Below are positions 51,599 to 64,000 of a stretch of DNA of 64,000 nt, piece after piece. The DNA is taken from contig NC_071398.1 in NCBI RefSeq assembly GCF_022682495.2, forward strand, positions 86,839,398 through 86,903,397, read 5' to 3'. The translations under genes were made by a program, and so were the position numbers. A model generated the notes under the pieces. It saw nothing but the letters and a program-made list of their open reading frames with translations. It made no database searches and had not been told where the DNA came from. The first letter of the stretch is position 1; each line of letters starts with the position of its first letter. The DNA comes from Desmodus rotundus (lineage: Eukaryota > Chordata > Mammalia > Chiroptera > Phyllostomidae).

Positions 51599-54500
51599 AC
51601 CTTTTCAAAACACTTTTAAATATGTATGTTCTTTAGTGTGCTTAAAATTATAATTCCTTGTCCTTTTTCTACCAACTATTTAGACAGCTAGATGTGGGGA
51701 ACCACCCCACCATCATTTTGTTCTGTTACAAACTGCTTGATGCAAAAGCCTTGTCACCAAATTACAGATGATTTAACTTACTAATAAGGAGATTTCCTGA
51801 TGCTCTGGTGTCCCACCAAATGCCAGGGAGGGCAGTGTTGCCATGGAGAACACAACCGTAAGTATCAACAACAAAGGGGTTCGACCATTCCACCCAGAGC
51901 CTGCGGTGCTCTCACCGGGCGGCTCCTACCCTCCAGAGAAATGCCCAGGCGGCCCCTAGGCCCCTCGCCTTTCTGCTGTCCGTCAAGTGCAGAGGACCAT
52001 CTCCTGTTAACTGGACTCCCTAAGTCAGGCAGGTTCAGCTGGTCTTCAAGCCCTTCCTCCACAGAGTTACCTCTGAGCCCCCCGACACGTGGGTGGACAA
52101 ATATGGATGATGACTTGAAGGAATTCTTCAATGAATAAATAAAGTGGCTTCAGTATTTAGCAACCACTCCGTGTCAGTACCCCAGGCCTCATGCAAGTTG
52201 TCAGGGCACAGCCCTACAACACAGCCAAACACACTCCCCACACTCCCTCGGCCGGTCTTTGATGCCTGCCCTCAGCACATTCCTGAGCATGACAGGTATA
52301 TGTTTTATGATGGATTAAAATACACATGCCGGTGGAGACTTTGGCTCGGTAAAATCTATTAACATTTCTAAATCGCTTTATGTTGGCAGAGTATCGTGTT
52401 TACCTCCAAGGTAAGCCAACCTGATGATCTCGTGATATCTACAGAAAGGAATATGGAGGGACCTGCCCCCCAAAGACAGAAAGGGAGCCAGAATTCAAAT
52501 ACAGAGCCCTGAAGAGTTTACTGCTCACATTCCCATAACTTGTTGAAACACAGAGCACAAAACCCCAAGATTCAATTCCTATATTCGTGAGGGAGCCTCA
52601 AACAGAGGAAAATATTTGCTCTGTGGGCACAAGCCACATAGCTAATCCCGGGCCAGGCACTTTTACAGTTGGGTGTGTCTCATCTTAAACACCGATGAAA
52701 GAATGTGGCTGGCTTGGTGCACATTTACCCCAGCCACTGTTAAAAACAACCCTGGCTTCCTATTCTGGCAGACTCCGTCCGTCGTGCCCAGTGAGTGAGT
52801 GAAAAATAAAAACTAGGCTGCAGAACGGCGTGTATAGGTTATCGCAGTTTTTATAATATACACACAAAAACCACACAGAAATGAGAAAGAATGTAAGTTC
52901 ACCAAAACCATGAACTGTTATCTCAGGGCTACACAGTGATGATATTAAATAGAGCCCTCGCTTTGTATTTTACAGATTTCGAAACGGTTCTAACAGGTTA
53001 CAACTGCCTCACGTTATTTTTGCAAATAAAGATGAAAGCACTTTAGCTCTTGAAAATGACACGTCAGGAACAACATCTGACAACTTGGCAAGATGTCTCC
53101 TACAAAATGCCTGACTCGTACGTTTTCAAAAATGTCTTAAATCTTCAATTTGCTAGAAACTTCCTTGGTAAGGTAGCAACAACAAAAAAAAAATAATAAG
53201 AAAACTGGTCTGGTTCTCCTAAAGGTTTTTAGGTCACGAATCAAAAATTGAGAAGGTAGGATTAGAAGGGGACTGTTCTAGAGTAAAAGAGATTTAAGAG
53301 TTAGAAAAATAAAATGCAATGTGTGACCCTCGGTCAAATCTAGGTTTGAAAAAAACAGCTATAAAAGACATGGGCAATCAGAGGAATTTGAAATAGAGGA
53401 TAGGAATTAGGGCTGAATGTATTATGCTTCACTTTCTTCCGTTTTTGGTGGTGGAAGTACGGTCACGTAAGAGAGTGGCTTTAGGAGATGCCAAGGGATA
53501 CATGTAGGGGTGAAAATGTCATGATGCCTATAACTTACTAACACCGGGCTAAAAAGCAACCCACGCACACACACACAAGTCCACACCCAAATTCAGAGTT
53601 GAAACAAATACGACAAAGCATTAACAGCTGGCAAATCTTGGTGGTAGGTGTCCAGTTATCCATGGCAGCTTTTCTGTAAACCTAAAAACCTTCACAACCA
53701 AAAGGTTTGGAAAAAACAGGCAATCCTCCATGCAGGTACCGAACAGGCAGCAACCACACCTACTCTTTACAGCTCTGTTGAAGCGGTACTGCCTCTTCCA
53801 ATGGACTTCTCTGGCCCTCCCCTCAGAGAGCACTTATGTCAGGGGACCAAACTGATTCACCGCAGAAGCAGCAGCACAGTTTGACCCCAAACTCCTCCAG
53901 AGCAAGGAGCACATTTCCTCCATCTCCGACACACACACATCATTTACCTAAATGAAAAGCTCATGGCATCCACACCCAGAACCTGTGTGGTCACAGAGCT
54001 GTGCTTCTGGGAAGAACTTCCAGGCACTCATTTAAGACATTCCTTACCTTCAGGAAGGGCTAGCCCTGAATTATCTCAGGTAAACGATCTGTTTGACACT
54101 AACCTGTAACAAGAGGGTTAGAGAAGATGATCTTAACACTTGAAGAATCTGGGAATTACCTGCCATGTTTAAGCTCCTAAAGAATCCGTAACATGAGTCA
54201 CTCACCCACCTTTTAACTACCCAGAGAGGATCACACTTCTACCTGAAGCATAACCCAGTTCCCTGCTGTATGTTAAGCCCAATTCTCTGCTTCGTCGTTG
54301 AAAGGTGGAGGGAGCAAGGATTACAACATCCCAGCATACGACAGAATCGACATGGAGTCTGCGAGCAAGTTCTCTGTGAAAAGCCTGGCGCTGGTGGTTT
54401 GCTCGGGCTCCATCCTATTTATTACGTGAGCATTATAAAACGTGGAACTACGTGCCACACTCTTCTGGAAAGGCCCATCTTGATGGTACTTCAGATTTTC

Positions 54501-55089
54501 CTGATGAAACTGGCTTTTCAAAAGAGATCAACAGACACAGTCATCATTCTGTTCACTACGAGGTGTCTGTGTTTGTTTCGTTTGAATGGAAAGCTCCTTT
54601 AAAAATAAAAAGGCAACTTAAAAGGCAGGATTTTATTTATCTACTCTTCAAGAACATAGCTAGTAAAGAAGATGAGCTGCAATTGTTGCTGATACCCATT
54701 CATGAAGTTACAATAAGGCTTTTTTGTTACTATGGATTGTAAAACTAACAGCCCTGACTCATGATTTTTTTAAGACAGTAATTTATTCTAATTTCAAAAT
54801 GTAATCTATTAATCCTCTTTTTCTGAGGTGCATCTTCGAAAAGCAGCATCAGATCACGGAGTCAGATACTACTAGCCCTTTAGAGATGCAAGTAATTGGG
54901 AATAAGAAGCAGAAGCAAAAAAAAAAACATGGAAGTGCCACAGACACTGAACACTCTAGCTCCAGGCTCCTCTCCGTAAGCAAAGGGAAGCAAAGCTAAA
55001 GACCACGCTGAGGAAAAGACACTTCACAGGAGGAGGCTGAGCTGAGTGCTTCTAAGAAGCAGTTTACTCTTACGGAAAAGAACATGGGC

Positions 55090-55260
55090 AAACCTCGAGG
55101 CAAAGCACTGGCATTAACCAGAGAGGCCAGGGCTGAATGCTAAGTCATTCAGCCCCTCTCAGCCTCAGTTTACTCATCTGTAAAGATAATACCTTCCCAG
55201 CTGTTTGTGAGCAGTAAATGAGGAAACGTTTTGGGGGCACTTGGTAGGTGTGGGCACAGT
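55090..55260 (+). mobile_element. MIR SINE
   Basis: AGTCATTCAGCCCCTCTCAG CCTCAGTTTACTCATCTGTA AAGATAATACC, TTTGTGAGCAGTAAATGAGG and CTTGGTAGGTGTGGGC give the sense MIR core and tail. Confidence 0.75.
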
Positions 55261-55689
55261 CCCTTCCTCATCACTGCAAGCCAGTAGCTCAAAGGACAGC
55301 AAAGCAGGTGTGAAAAGAAGACTTTGAGTACCTTACTAGCCGCTGTGGAGAAAGTCCTTTTAAAAGAAAAGAAAAGGGCAAAGCAAAGTACACAGAGATT
55401 AGCACGAAGCTCTGGGAGGCTCCGCCAATTCCCTGGGGAAAGTGACCAAGAGTAAAAATGAACCCTGTCTTCTAGCACTGCCACCCGGGGCGGAAGGAGT
55501 CGATCGCTCGAGGGAAGGTCCCACGGAGCCCACCCAGAGTGGGCACGATGACTAGCCTCCTGCCTCTCTCAGTCAGTAACATGTGCACAGTGCCTGGTGT
55601 TAGCAACAGTTCTTTTTGGGTCGTGGGAAATCGGTTCCAAATGGCCAATGGTCTTACATCCTGCGTGGCTGAGCCTCTACAGCTAACGG

Positions 55690-55870
55690 CACACCTGTCT
55701 CCCTTGCTGGGAGACACTCCTGCCTGTGTCTTAGCTCCCCACTGGTAATCCCCAGGGAGAGGGAGAGGTCTGTGTCTGATTCCCCGTGTGGTCTCCCATC
55801 AACTGAATGTGGAGCTTTCCACATGGCAGGAAGCTAAATAAATATTTGTCATTGCGATGAAGAATGAGTC
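55690..55870 (+). mobile_element. L2-like LINE 3' end
   Basis: GTCTCCCTTGCTGGGAGACA, GGGAGAGGTCTGTGTCTGAT TCCCCGTGTGGTC and CATGGCAGGAAGCTAAATAA ATATTTGTCATTG match the L2 end ('GGGCAGGGACTGTGTCTTATTC...CAATAAATGTTTGTTG'). Confidence 0.65.
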
Positions 55871-58254
55871 CTGAAAGAGTGGAGTTTTTGCTGCCCAGCT
55901 AGGGCAGGGCCTCCTGGTGACCTCAGTGACACCTGAGGAATTTGGAGCCTTAGATAGGTCTGCCTTTGGGAGGCTTAAGCGAGGCTTCAACCGTACAGAA
56001 CAGGAATGAAGGGTTATTCAGCTCACTGGTGCTCTGTAGGGGGACTAAACATTGAACTGAGATTTCTAGAAGAATATTCCCACCACCCAAGTGTCCCTTT
56101 TCTAGACCTCCAGGTGCCTGACACCGGGAGTGGTCTCAAAGGCCCGAGAGAGGAGAAACCCCATGGCAGTTCTTTGCAAGAACTACAATGGAACTGAGGT
56201 GATAAACAGGATTCTTGTGTGCCCGTGACTGCTGAAAGCTGTTTGTCGGGGGTATTTGCTCTGTAAGTCCCACATCTGCCTTTTGTACCAAGCACTACAG
56301 TGACAGGGACATACAGGAAAACTCAGTCACTTCTAGTCAGCTTCCCCAAAGCTCTAACGTGGACGTCGCCTCGTAACTCTCAGCTGTGGATTACCTCTCA
56401 GCATCTTTTCCTCTTGTTTCTTTCCCCCACCATCTCAGTGAAAAACCTGCAAAGCTGAAAACCCAAAGCCAAGGCTTTCTCATAATATAGAACAAGTCAC
56501 TCAGCGGATGTAATAAATCTTTGAATATGATGGATAAGAAGTAGAGGAATCTTTCATAGTATCAACCAAATGCAGTGTAATCCTCTTTCTTGAATTACTT
56601 GTAGACTCTTTAGGGACTTGAAAGAGAAATTAAAATCCAAATCTTAAGCACGGCCATCGCACATTCTTTTTATTTCCCAAGCTATGCTATGGATACTTGC
56701 CTTTCCCCCCCTGAAGTTCTCAAATCATTAATAGAAGCTAACTGCTGTTGAGTTCCATTGGATACTTACCAACAGACTCTGGAATTTTTCCAGCATTCCC
56801 TATTTTTACAGCTCCCAAGCACACCTCGCAGAACTATGCAGCCCTCGTCTGGGTGTGAGAGAGGAAAGACTGATGTAACTAGCCCATCCTGTGTATAAAC
56901 GTGCGTGCAGCGCAGCTCAGGTTTGAAAAATACTGTGTTACTTTCCAAAGGAGAACTTTAAAAAGCAACGGGGGTGGACGAAGGGGGTTGGGAAGATGCC
57001 TTCTCTGATTTCCCCATTACAGAAGGGCAGAAAAGAAGTTAATTTGGTTTGGTGAGAATTCGTCTATTCGTTTCTTCTATAAATTTTACTGCAATAGAAC
57101 GCCCAAATGATATCCATACATCGAATTATTTTTAGCCAAGTAAAATCATCGTGCAAGGCTTAAAACACAAGTCCCTAACTTTCAGCTGCTAAGCAACTGC
57201 CACAACAAAAGCAGAATGGTCACATTTTTTAATTCCTTCATTTCTCGCCTCCTAACTCACTTTCAAACATTCTGCTTCATGGTGAGATGGAAATTTGTCC
57301 AAAAGCACATTTTCCAACTCTCCTGGGTGCTAGCCATGTATAAGACCTTTCAAGGCTCCCTTACACTACATAGATCTGAAGCTAGAGGAAAGATTCCTGG
57401 TAAACCGTGCCCATCGGGGTGAGTGCTCACCTCCATGAGCCGTGGCCACACGTCATCTCGGCTAAAGATCACGGGAAACCAGGAAGCGGAGCCAGAGCAG
57501 TCAAACAGCTCAAAGTTCTCAGCTCCAACAACACCGCTTTGCTCAGGAAACACCTCCACCCTCCCAGCTCATGTACTCTAAGTTCACACATGGTTCTGGG
57601 ACCCCTCTGGGGCCCTCAGCAGATTTCAAGGAGACAAGGAAAGTCAGGTTGACAGGGGATGAAAGTGGCAAGGAGGGAGGGGACAGGTAAGCTCTAACAA
57701 TAAGCACTCTGCAGCTTGGGAGACCGCGTCAAAAACTGCTCCGCAGTAAACAGGAACAGTCAGGTGATATCCAGCATACTCTGGCTGAAAAGGCAGAAAG
57801 TCTACTTCTAAACAGCCCCATCCATGGTGGTTAAAAATAATAACAATAACAAAAGAAAATGGTTCTTGAGAGGAAAAGCGCCCGGTACCTGGAATCACTT
57901 TTACCTCTAAGCAGCCAGCAGTCTCCTATCTTTTATTCCTGCTCCAACTCTCAGAAACAAGCCAGCTCCATGGAGTAGCAGAGACTGAGGTTTTCAACTG
58001 AGGGGGGTGCGGGGCTGCCGAAGCAGACTCTGGGAAGACAAGGAGTTTAACCCCACTCCCAGGTAATCGTTTAAAAAAACCCATCTCCCCATCCCCAGCT
58101 TTGAAGATAACTGCCTTGTCTAAAGAGACAAAATCTCCCCACAAGAAGAATCTTAAAACATGAAAGTTTCGTTTTTGATTTTACTGAAACTTCTAAGGCA
58201 TTAAAAATCCACCCTGAATATTTATGGATAAAATAATATGTTGCCTGGGATTTT

Positions 58255-58440
58255 TTTTTTAACAATAACAGGGGAGGGGGATGGGATGGGGTACAGATGA
58301 AGGAATACTGGCCACGTTGACATCCGTTGCTCATGGGAGATAAGCAGGGTAGGTGGGGGTCATGCTATTCTCTACAGTTTTGTACATGCTTCACATTTCC
58401 CATATGAAAAAGTTGGATTTTTTAATAAAGTGTTTCTTCA
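58255..58440 (+). mobile_element. L1-like 3' UTR remnant
   Basis: TGGGATGGGGTACAGATGAA, GTAGGTGGGGGTCATGCTAT TCTCTACAGTTTTGTACATG CTTCACATTTCCCATATGAA AAAGTT resembles the L1 3' end 'GGTACATGGGGGTTCATTATACTATTCTCT...ATAATAAAAAG'. Confidence 0.5.
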
Positions 58441-58984
58441 ATGGCAATTTGTCGTGTAACCTGGTAAAATACAATAACAGTGCCCACATTGTATGTTACA
58501 GAAAAGGGGGGTCAGAATTTTTCCTCCAACTGACCCCCCCCCCTCCTGCCCTTCCAAAACATAACTTTATGTTTAACTAGATCAAACTGACAGTGAGAGC
58601 TCATTTCATTTTTAAAAGGTGGCAGGAACACTTCTTTCTGTAGATACAGTGACAATGTGGACAAAATGCAAAGGCCCATCGATCAGGCGTGAGATAAGGG
58701 AGTCTGCCCCGTCTGACTGGCAGCATCCCCGGTGTCAGAAGGCCTGACTCTGGCGTGCTTCTCAAAGGAGCCTTCTCTGTCTATTCACGCCAGGAATGCT
58801 TTGTCCTAAGGCTCCACCCTTCTTTGAGACCGTAGAATCTGCAACTCTCCGATTCCACTGTGACGGTGCCCGGGAACATCAGGGCTAATCACAGCCTGGA
58901 ACCAGAATGGAAGATTCCTGCAATTGTCAGACACTAAAAAGGCAATGATGAGCACCTGGATTTACCCTGGTGAGCGTTTTCTCC

Positions 58985-59115
58985 CACAGCCTTATTGCCC
59001 TGAGGCTGTTCCTAATGCCCCCATTCTATAGACCAGGGCTCTAAGGCTGCAGAGGTTAAGAACGTGCCCCAAATCCTACAGACACTAAGGACATTATCTG
59101 ACCCCATGTTCTTAC
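58985..59115 (-). mobile_element. MIR SINE fragment
   Basis: ATGCCCCCATTCTATAGACC AGGGCTCTAAGGCTGCAGAG GTTAAGAACGTGCCCCAAAT CC follows the antisense MIR core. Confidence 0.6.
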
Positions 59116-59944
59116 TCAGGGAACGACGATAATCACATCCAGATAGGAGCTGAGACTACGGTCTGGTCACATAAAAATAACCACGACCATAGCAAGGAAG
59201 CACATTCTATAAGGAAAACTGTGAAACACCACGGGGGAGGGGGGGTGTCTCTACCTTTGCTCACCCACAGTGGCCTTCATTCAGATATGGCAGAAATGGA
59301 CCGTGAAGCTGGTGACCAATTTTCAGCCCCAGGCTGTTCTATGCAGAGGGTCTGGCCAAGAATCAGAGTCCTGCCCCTGCCACACACATCGCCCCCTTCT
59401 GCCCTCACCCCCCCACCACAGCTCTTACCTGGACGCTTCCTTCCAGAGCACCAGCCTGTGCTGCACTGTGAGATAATCCCAGCACGTCGCATACAAGCTC
59501 CTCAAACACCAATTTCAAAAACACAACCACAAGAGCAGCCAAAGAGGTTTTCCAGCCTGGTCATATGACTCACTCATCAAAACAGAAGCAACTCTCAGAG
59601 GGTAAACACCTTGAACTTGCTTGGCCCTCCCCTGCGATGTGCTCCCTGAGGGGCTCTTCATGAGAGTCCGTTGCAAGTGACCTCCCTGAGCCAAGTTTTC
59701 CACACCTCCCTTTCCCCCGTTTCCTTCCTGCCTGAACCCAAGCTCCCTCAACTTCCCTTCCAGGTCCAGGGCTTTCAGAGGAGAGGACTCATCTGTGTCA
59801 CTTCCTATCCAAACACAGGCAGCGGCCAAGCATCTCTGCCAAGCCTCTGCAACTGGGTCTGCACGTCCAGCGCCCTCTTCCCTGGCCTCTCCAGCCCCAC
59901 CAGCCAGCCTCACTCAGACGGGGAGTCATTTCCATGCAGACGCC

Positions 59945-60150
59945 ACTTACAAGCTGTATGACCAGGACTCAGCAGCCACCTCCCTTTCTGCACGGAGAGC
60001 ACGGGGCAGAGGGCGGGGTGGGGGGGTGATAACAGTACCCACCACTCAAGCTGCCGGGAGGGTTACGGCAGTTAGGAGTACCCACAGGCTGGCTGGCACA
60101 GCGCGGGCGCACGGCAAGCACCATTCATGTGTTTGTTCTCACTGCCTTTG
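59945..60150 (+). mobile_element. MIR SINE
   Basis: CTTACAAGCTGTATGACCAG, GTGATAACAGTACCCACCAC, GCCGGGAGGGTTACGGCAGT and CTGGCACAGCGC...GCAAGCACCATTCAT match the sense MIR second half and tail, with a G-rich expansion near 60013-60027. Confidence 0.65.
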
Positions 60151-61914
60151 TTATCGGTGTTATTTCACCCAACACTGCAGGAAATCCAAGGAAAGAGTGA
60201 GTGCCTGCGAAGCAGCACAAGACTAAAAACAAAAACGGCTTGCCCATAGGCCAAGAGTGACAGAATTGTTGAAGTTAAGGCTGTTCCTCATAGGGAGGCA
60301 ACAGGTGAACGCAAGTGCAAGTCCCACTGACTGAGAACAGGGACAGGTTGCCCAGTGGGTGTCAGATATGCGCCCACTCCAGGGAGCCGGGGGACAACCA
60401 AGCGGCTCTGAAGCGTTGGAGGCAGTTGCTTCTCCGGAGCCCAGACAGTGACTCAGAGGGGAGAAAGCAGGAACACAGGTAGGAACTAGTGTCAGCTGTT
60501 AGGGAGTTGCACAATCCCACCTGATGGGACCGAATGATAATTACTAATGGGAGAAAACAAAGCCTCTAAACAGAGGTGGTCATGAGACACGTGGATACCT
60601 TCATGCAAACAGACGGCAAACATACATGTGCACACACACCGCAAAGCCATCATGAATGTCTTTTCTTCCCTCTGCCCCCTGCCTACTAGACACACACATG
60701 CCATCTAAGGGGGTACGCAGGAAGACTTATGTTGCGCTAAGTAGCTCTCTGACATTACGAAGAAATGACATTACCTGTCTACCTCTAGTGCAGTGATCTA
60801 CTGCTGTAAAAACCATCTGTTAGCGTAGGACCGTTCCGTCACCCTGGGTGACCTCCAGCTGAAAATTTGCCCAGCTGCCTGCCTGAGGCAGAGCAAGCCG
60901 GGGCCTCTGGGGACAAGATGCTGTGTGTATGGGAACAGTTCCCCCCATGTGGGGGATGCCTGCAGCCCTGCAGGCTGTGAGCACAGCAGGAACAGGAGGG
61001 CAAATGTCCAGCGTGCCAGTCCTCTAACTGGACTCTTAGCTCTTACAAGCTGAAAAGCTTAAGCATGAACAATGTCTGACAAATTCATCTCTAATAAATA
61101 CAGCAAATATTACATAGAGTGAACCTAATGCAAAGAGGCTCCCTCCACTCTCTTGATTTATCCCTAGGTTTCAGAATGTTAAGGATTTTAAACTTCTCTG
61201 GGGAAAAAATCACCATCTACTGAAATCTTTGTGCATAAGAAAAAAAAAAAATCCCTGGGAAAAGAATGCACATCTGTTCTTCCACTAGATTGTAAGAGGA
61301 CAGGAACCAACAAAGGTTTATACAGCTTTTGTAACCCCACGTCCCTCCGCGCTATAATTAACACGCGCTGTGACTCAGCAGCAATGCCACTTTGGGGAAA
61401 CTCACTGGAAACAAAAGCAGGGAATCTTAAGGGTTGTGTATAAAGATCAACAAACACCCTGAACATCCATAGTGGAGTAATGGCCACAGAAATCTTGGCA
61501 TGGGTATTACTTAGGGTATTATGTCATTATTAAACATTTGTTCAGTCTGAATCTACTGACTCAGAGCAGCGCTATGGTGCACTGGGAAGAGGGAAAATTT
61601 GCAGAGTAACATGCAAGGCAAATGAAAGTCCAACCCAACCAGTCATTGAGTCTGTGTCTGTGCTTCTAGTGGCGTTGAGAAAGGCACGGAACGAGTCCAC
61701 CCTCAGAGGGAGGAAAGGGGGAGAAGAAAGGGACAGAAACCTCCACCCTACCCCTGTGCAACCTCTGGAGCATTCATGTTGTATCAGACAAAAAAGAAAA
61801 AAAGTATTTTAAATCACTTCTCTCTCTGACTTTCCTTAATCCTCTATATAAGAAAATTTGGAATAAGTCTTCCCTGAGGAGTAGTATTCTATCAGTTGTC
61901 ATTTATCATTTCAG

Positions 61915-62070
61915 CTATAATATCATCTGAGCGATTTACATGCATTATCTCATGTAATCCTCACAATCCCAATTTACAGAAAATTGAGACTGTATAATCC
62001 TGCCAAAGTCCCAAAGCTAGCGGGTGGCAGAGGCTGGCTCCAAAGCCTAGTCCTTCACCCCATATGCAGT
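61915..62070 (-). mobile_element. MIR SINE
   Basis: GATTTACATGCATTATCTCA TGTAATCCTCACAATCCC, AATTTACAGAAAATTGAGAC, CCCAAAGCTAGCGGGTGGCA GAGGCTGGCTCCAAAGCC is a clear antisense MIR. Confidence 0.8.
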
Positions 62071-64000
62071 GTGCGGTAAACGGGATCCTTTCTTTCAACA
62101 GCGATATCCCACTGCCACGGCCTCGGAAGCAGCAGCTCTAAGGAGAGCCTTGGAGGAACAGAATGTGTTGCCTTCCATCAAGCGGTAACTATGGAAATGA
62201 CTTGGCCCCAACATCAAATGACTATACCTCCTTACATTTACATATCATTTCCTCAAAAACTATTATTCACTCAGCACAGACTACCGATTGTGGGAAATCC
62301 CTGATAACAAGTAAAGACGCCCTCTCCGCCCACCACGTCCTGGGAAATGCGAGGTAAGGACACAAATAAAGAGCCGCAGCTACGCTGGGCCGCGGGGAAG
62401 AAAGAGGTCAGCCCAGACATAGGCTAAGGCGAGAAAGCAGGAGTGGACGAAGATGCACACCAACCATCTAGAGACTGTTCCAGGGTCCAGAACGTTCTAG
62501 AAAAGGTAAGGAAGATGGCAAAGGTACGTGGCTCAAGAAGAAACAAAGAGCCTCAAGTGGGGAGAGGTTTGGGCTGAAAATTATGTCCAAGCTCATTTTA
62601 TTTTCCATAAATGGAGTATTTCAAACAGAAGCAATAGGAGGTCCAAACAAATACAGTACGAGACAAGAATAAAAATTAAAATGTTCTAGCATCTTACGGT
62701 TACATTTTTTTTGGTAATGTTCCATTTAAGCCAATCCTGGGGCCCTGTTCATTAGTTGTCAAGCATACTGACTGCTACATGAAGTCCAATCAGTAAATGA
62801 GGATTCTACTACAGCTACCTAAAAAGGCAAGTAATAAAAAAAAATGAAGATTTCATCCTACTGCCTGCGCCTGAGTGCTCGCAAAAGAGTCCACTAATTT
62901 GGACAAAAATGTAATGGCACTCAGTCACTTCTCTACAAAGCTGAGAATTTTTAGATGGTGGTTAATCACATCAAAGACCAAAATGACTCAAGGTGACCAT
63001 ATCTTGGTGGCTCATTTCAGTAACAGTCTTCACTGTGTTGAAATGTCTTCTTGTAAAATATGCTTATATCTCTCCTGCTAATTGTACCTATTTCTCCTTA
63101 AAGTCTTTCACCTTGAAAAGGGCAACCGGGGCCCATCCTCTCTACATTACCTCTACACGTATTTAACACTCTTATTAACACGCTGCCTCAAATTCTCCAA
63201 CAGAAATATTCCTACCTGTCTTACCTTCTCTTTTTAGGCGCTTGTTCATCGCCCTTTAATTTTCTCTGTGGTTCCCAATGAACTCTGAACTCTTCCTTTA
63301 GTTGCAAAACTTAAAAGGAGACAAGTTGTCTTTACAACCTAACTCATTAAGATGGGCTTATTATTGAACAGAAAACACAGAGCACATGGACTGGACCTCC
63401 CCATCCAACCTTCCCTTGAAGGAAAAACTCACACTAGAGGAAGACGCCAAAGAAAATCGAAGCCCGCTCTCACGTGTATCAGATAATAGGAAAGAATAGG
63501 ACAAAGGGAAAATAAAATGGGTCTGCAATATCTAGGTTTAATTCCTTGCTCTGTCTGGGGATTTTAATCCAGTCAATAATTAGAAATTTGGAGTTAGAGG
63601 CTGGGAGATAGCTTTACTTGGTCACAAAATAAAGATGTTTTCGCTCTTTTCCCAATTGAGAAATCACTTCAAATTGAGGAGGGGGTCAAGACACAAATAC
63701 TAAAAGCTCCAGGCCTGATGAAACGAGAGGATTTCAGGAACCCCACACCAAAAAATATAAACACAGGAGGAAAAGCCTGGGAGCGCAAGCCAATTTAGAG
63801 GTGAGCTTCTGGACGTTTAACTTGAGAGGCACAAGGTACCAGGTCGTCTGTTCTGTTTTGTGAGGTGGGGAGGTGGTTTCGTTTTGCCAAGTGTGGAGGC
63901 TGTGAGTAGGGAAGGACCCAAAAGTAGGGGAATTGTTTCAAAGTCTTTCAGAAGTGTTACCCCTCCGTCCTCACGGAACAGGAAGTCGGAGGGCTCCAGG

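Larger units (their letters stand above)
50749..64000 (-). other. Intron upstream of the PTPN14 initiator exon (partial)
   Basis: It ends in a good acceptor next to 50748; its 5' end is not in the window. It holds one VES SINE, several MIRs, L2-like sequence and an L1 3' end remnant. 51600-55090, 55870-58250, 60150-61910 and 62080-64000 contain nothing I can name. No CpG-island-like promoter is apparent, which fits the first exon lying beyond the right edge. Confidence 0.65.

Noticed and set aside
1..64000. Endogenous retrovirus or intact LINE with protein-coding capacity
   Set aside because: No paired LTRs, primer-binding site, gag/pol motifs or intact L1 frames were seen.

Overview
This window is mammalian genomic DNA, almost certainly from a bat. 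It holds six copies of the tRNA-derived VES-type SINE of bats, with a 'GCCCTGGCTGGTGTGGCTCAG' type head, an internal 'GGTTCGATTCCC' B-box-like motif, a pyrimidine-rich stretch and an A-rich tail. It also holds the old repeats shared by all placental mammals (L1, L2, MIR, hAT/MER fossils). The VES subtype looks like a yangochiropteran bat; I cannot name the species.

The only gene I can support is PTPN14, a cytosolic FERM-domain protein tyrosine phosphatase, on the minus strand. The window carries its initiator exon and the next three coding exons: 50594-50421 (with 5' leader back to 50748), 39706-39537, 8120-8023 and 5678-5611. Each has a proper acceptor and donor. Together they encode residues 1-170 in one uninterrupted frame: the short N-terminal tail, the FERM F1 lobe and the beginning of F2. 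The rest of FERM, the long linker and the C-terminal phosphatase domain must lie beyond the left end. The 5'-most non-coding exon and promoter probably lie beyond the right end.

Layout: 1-5610 is intron with L2 copies, an hAT-like fossil, a MIR and a nested pair of VES SINEs. 5679-8022 is a short intron. 8121-39536 is a 31.4-kb intron that carries two L1 3' ends, an L2 split by another repeat, several MIRs, MER5A-like copies, two VES SINEs and an AT-rich satellite-like tract. A third VES sits inside the second L1. 39707-50420 is a 10.7-kb intron with a 50-bp minisatellite, an L1 3' end, an hAT fossil and MIRs. 50749-64000 is the intron upstream of the initiator exon, with one VES and several MIRs.

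The most notable signals are in the PTPN14 transcript. A 19-codon upstream ORF in strong context precedes the start codon. GU-rich RNA lies at the 5' splice site of the initiator exon. (CA)n and (UG)n tracts flank the second coding exon and could pair with each other. I saw no other protein-coding gene, no intact mobile-element ORF, no RNA gene and no endogenous retrovirus. No novel enzymatic or defence system is evident. Repeat boundaries are read by eye and are accurate to roughly 10-30 bases.
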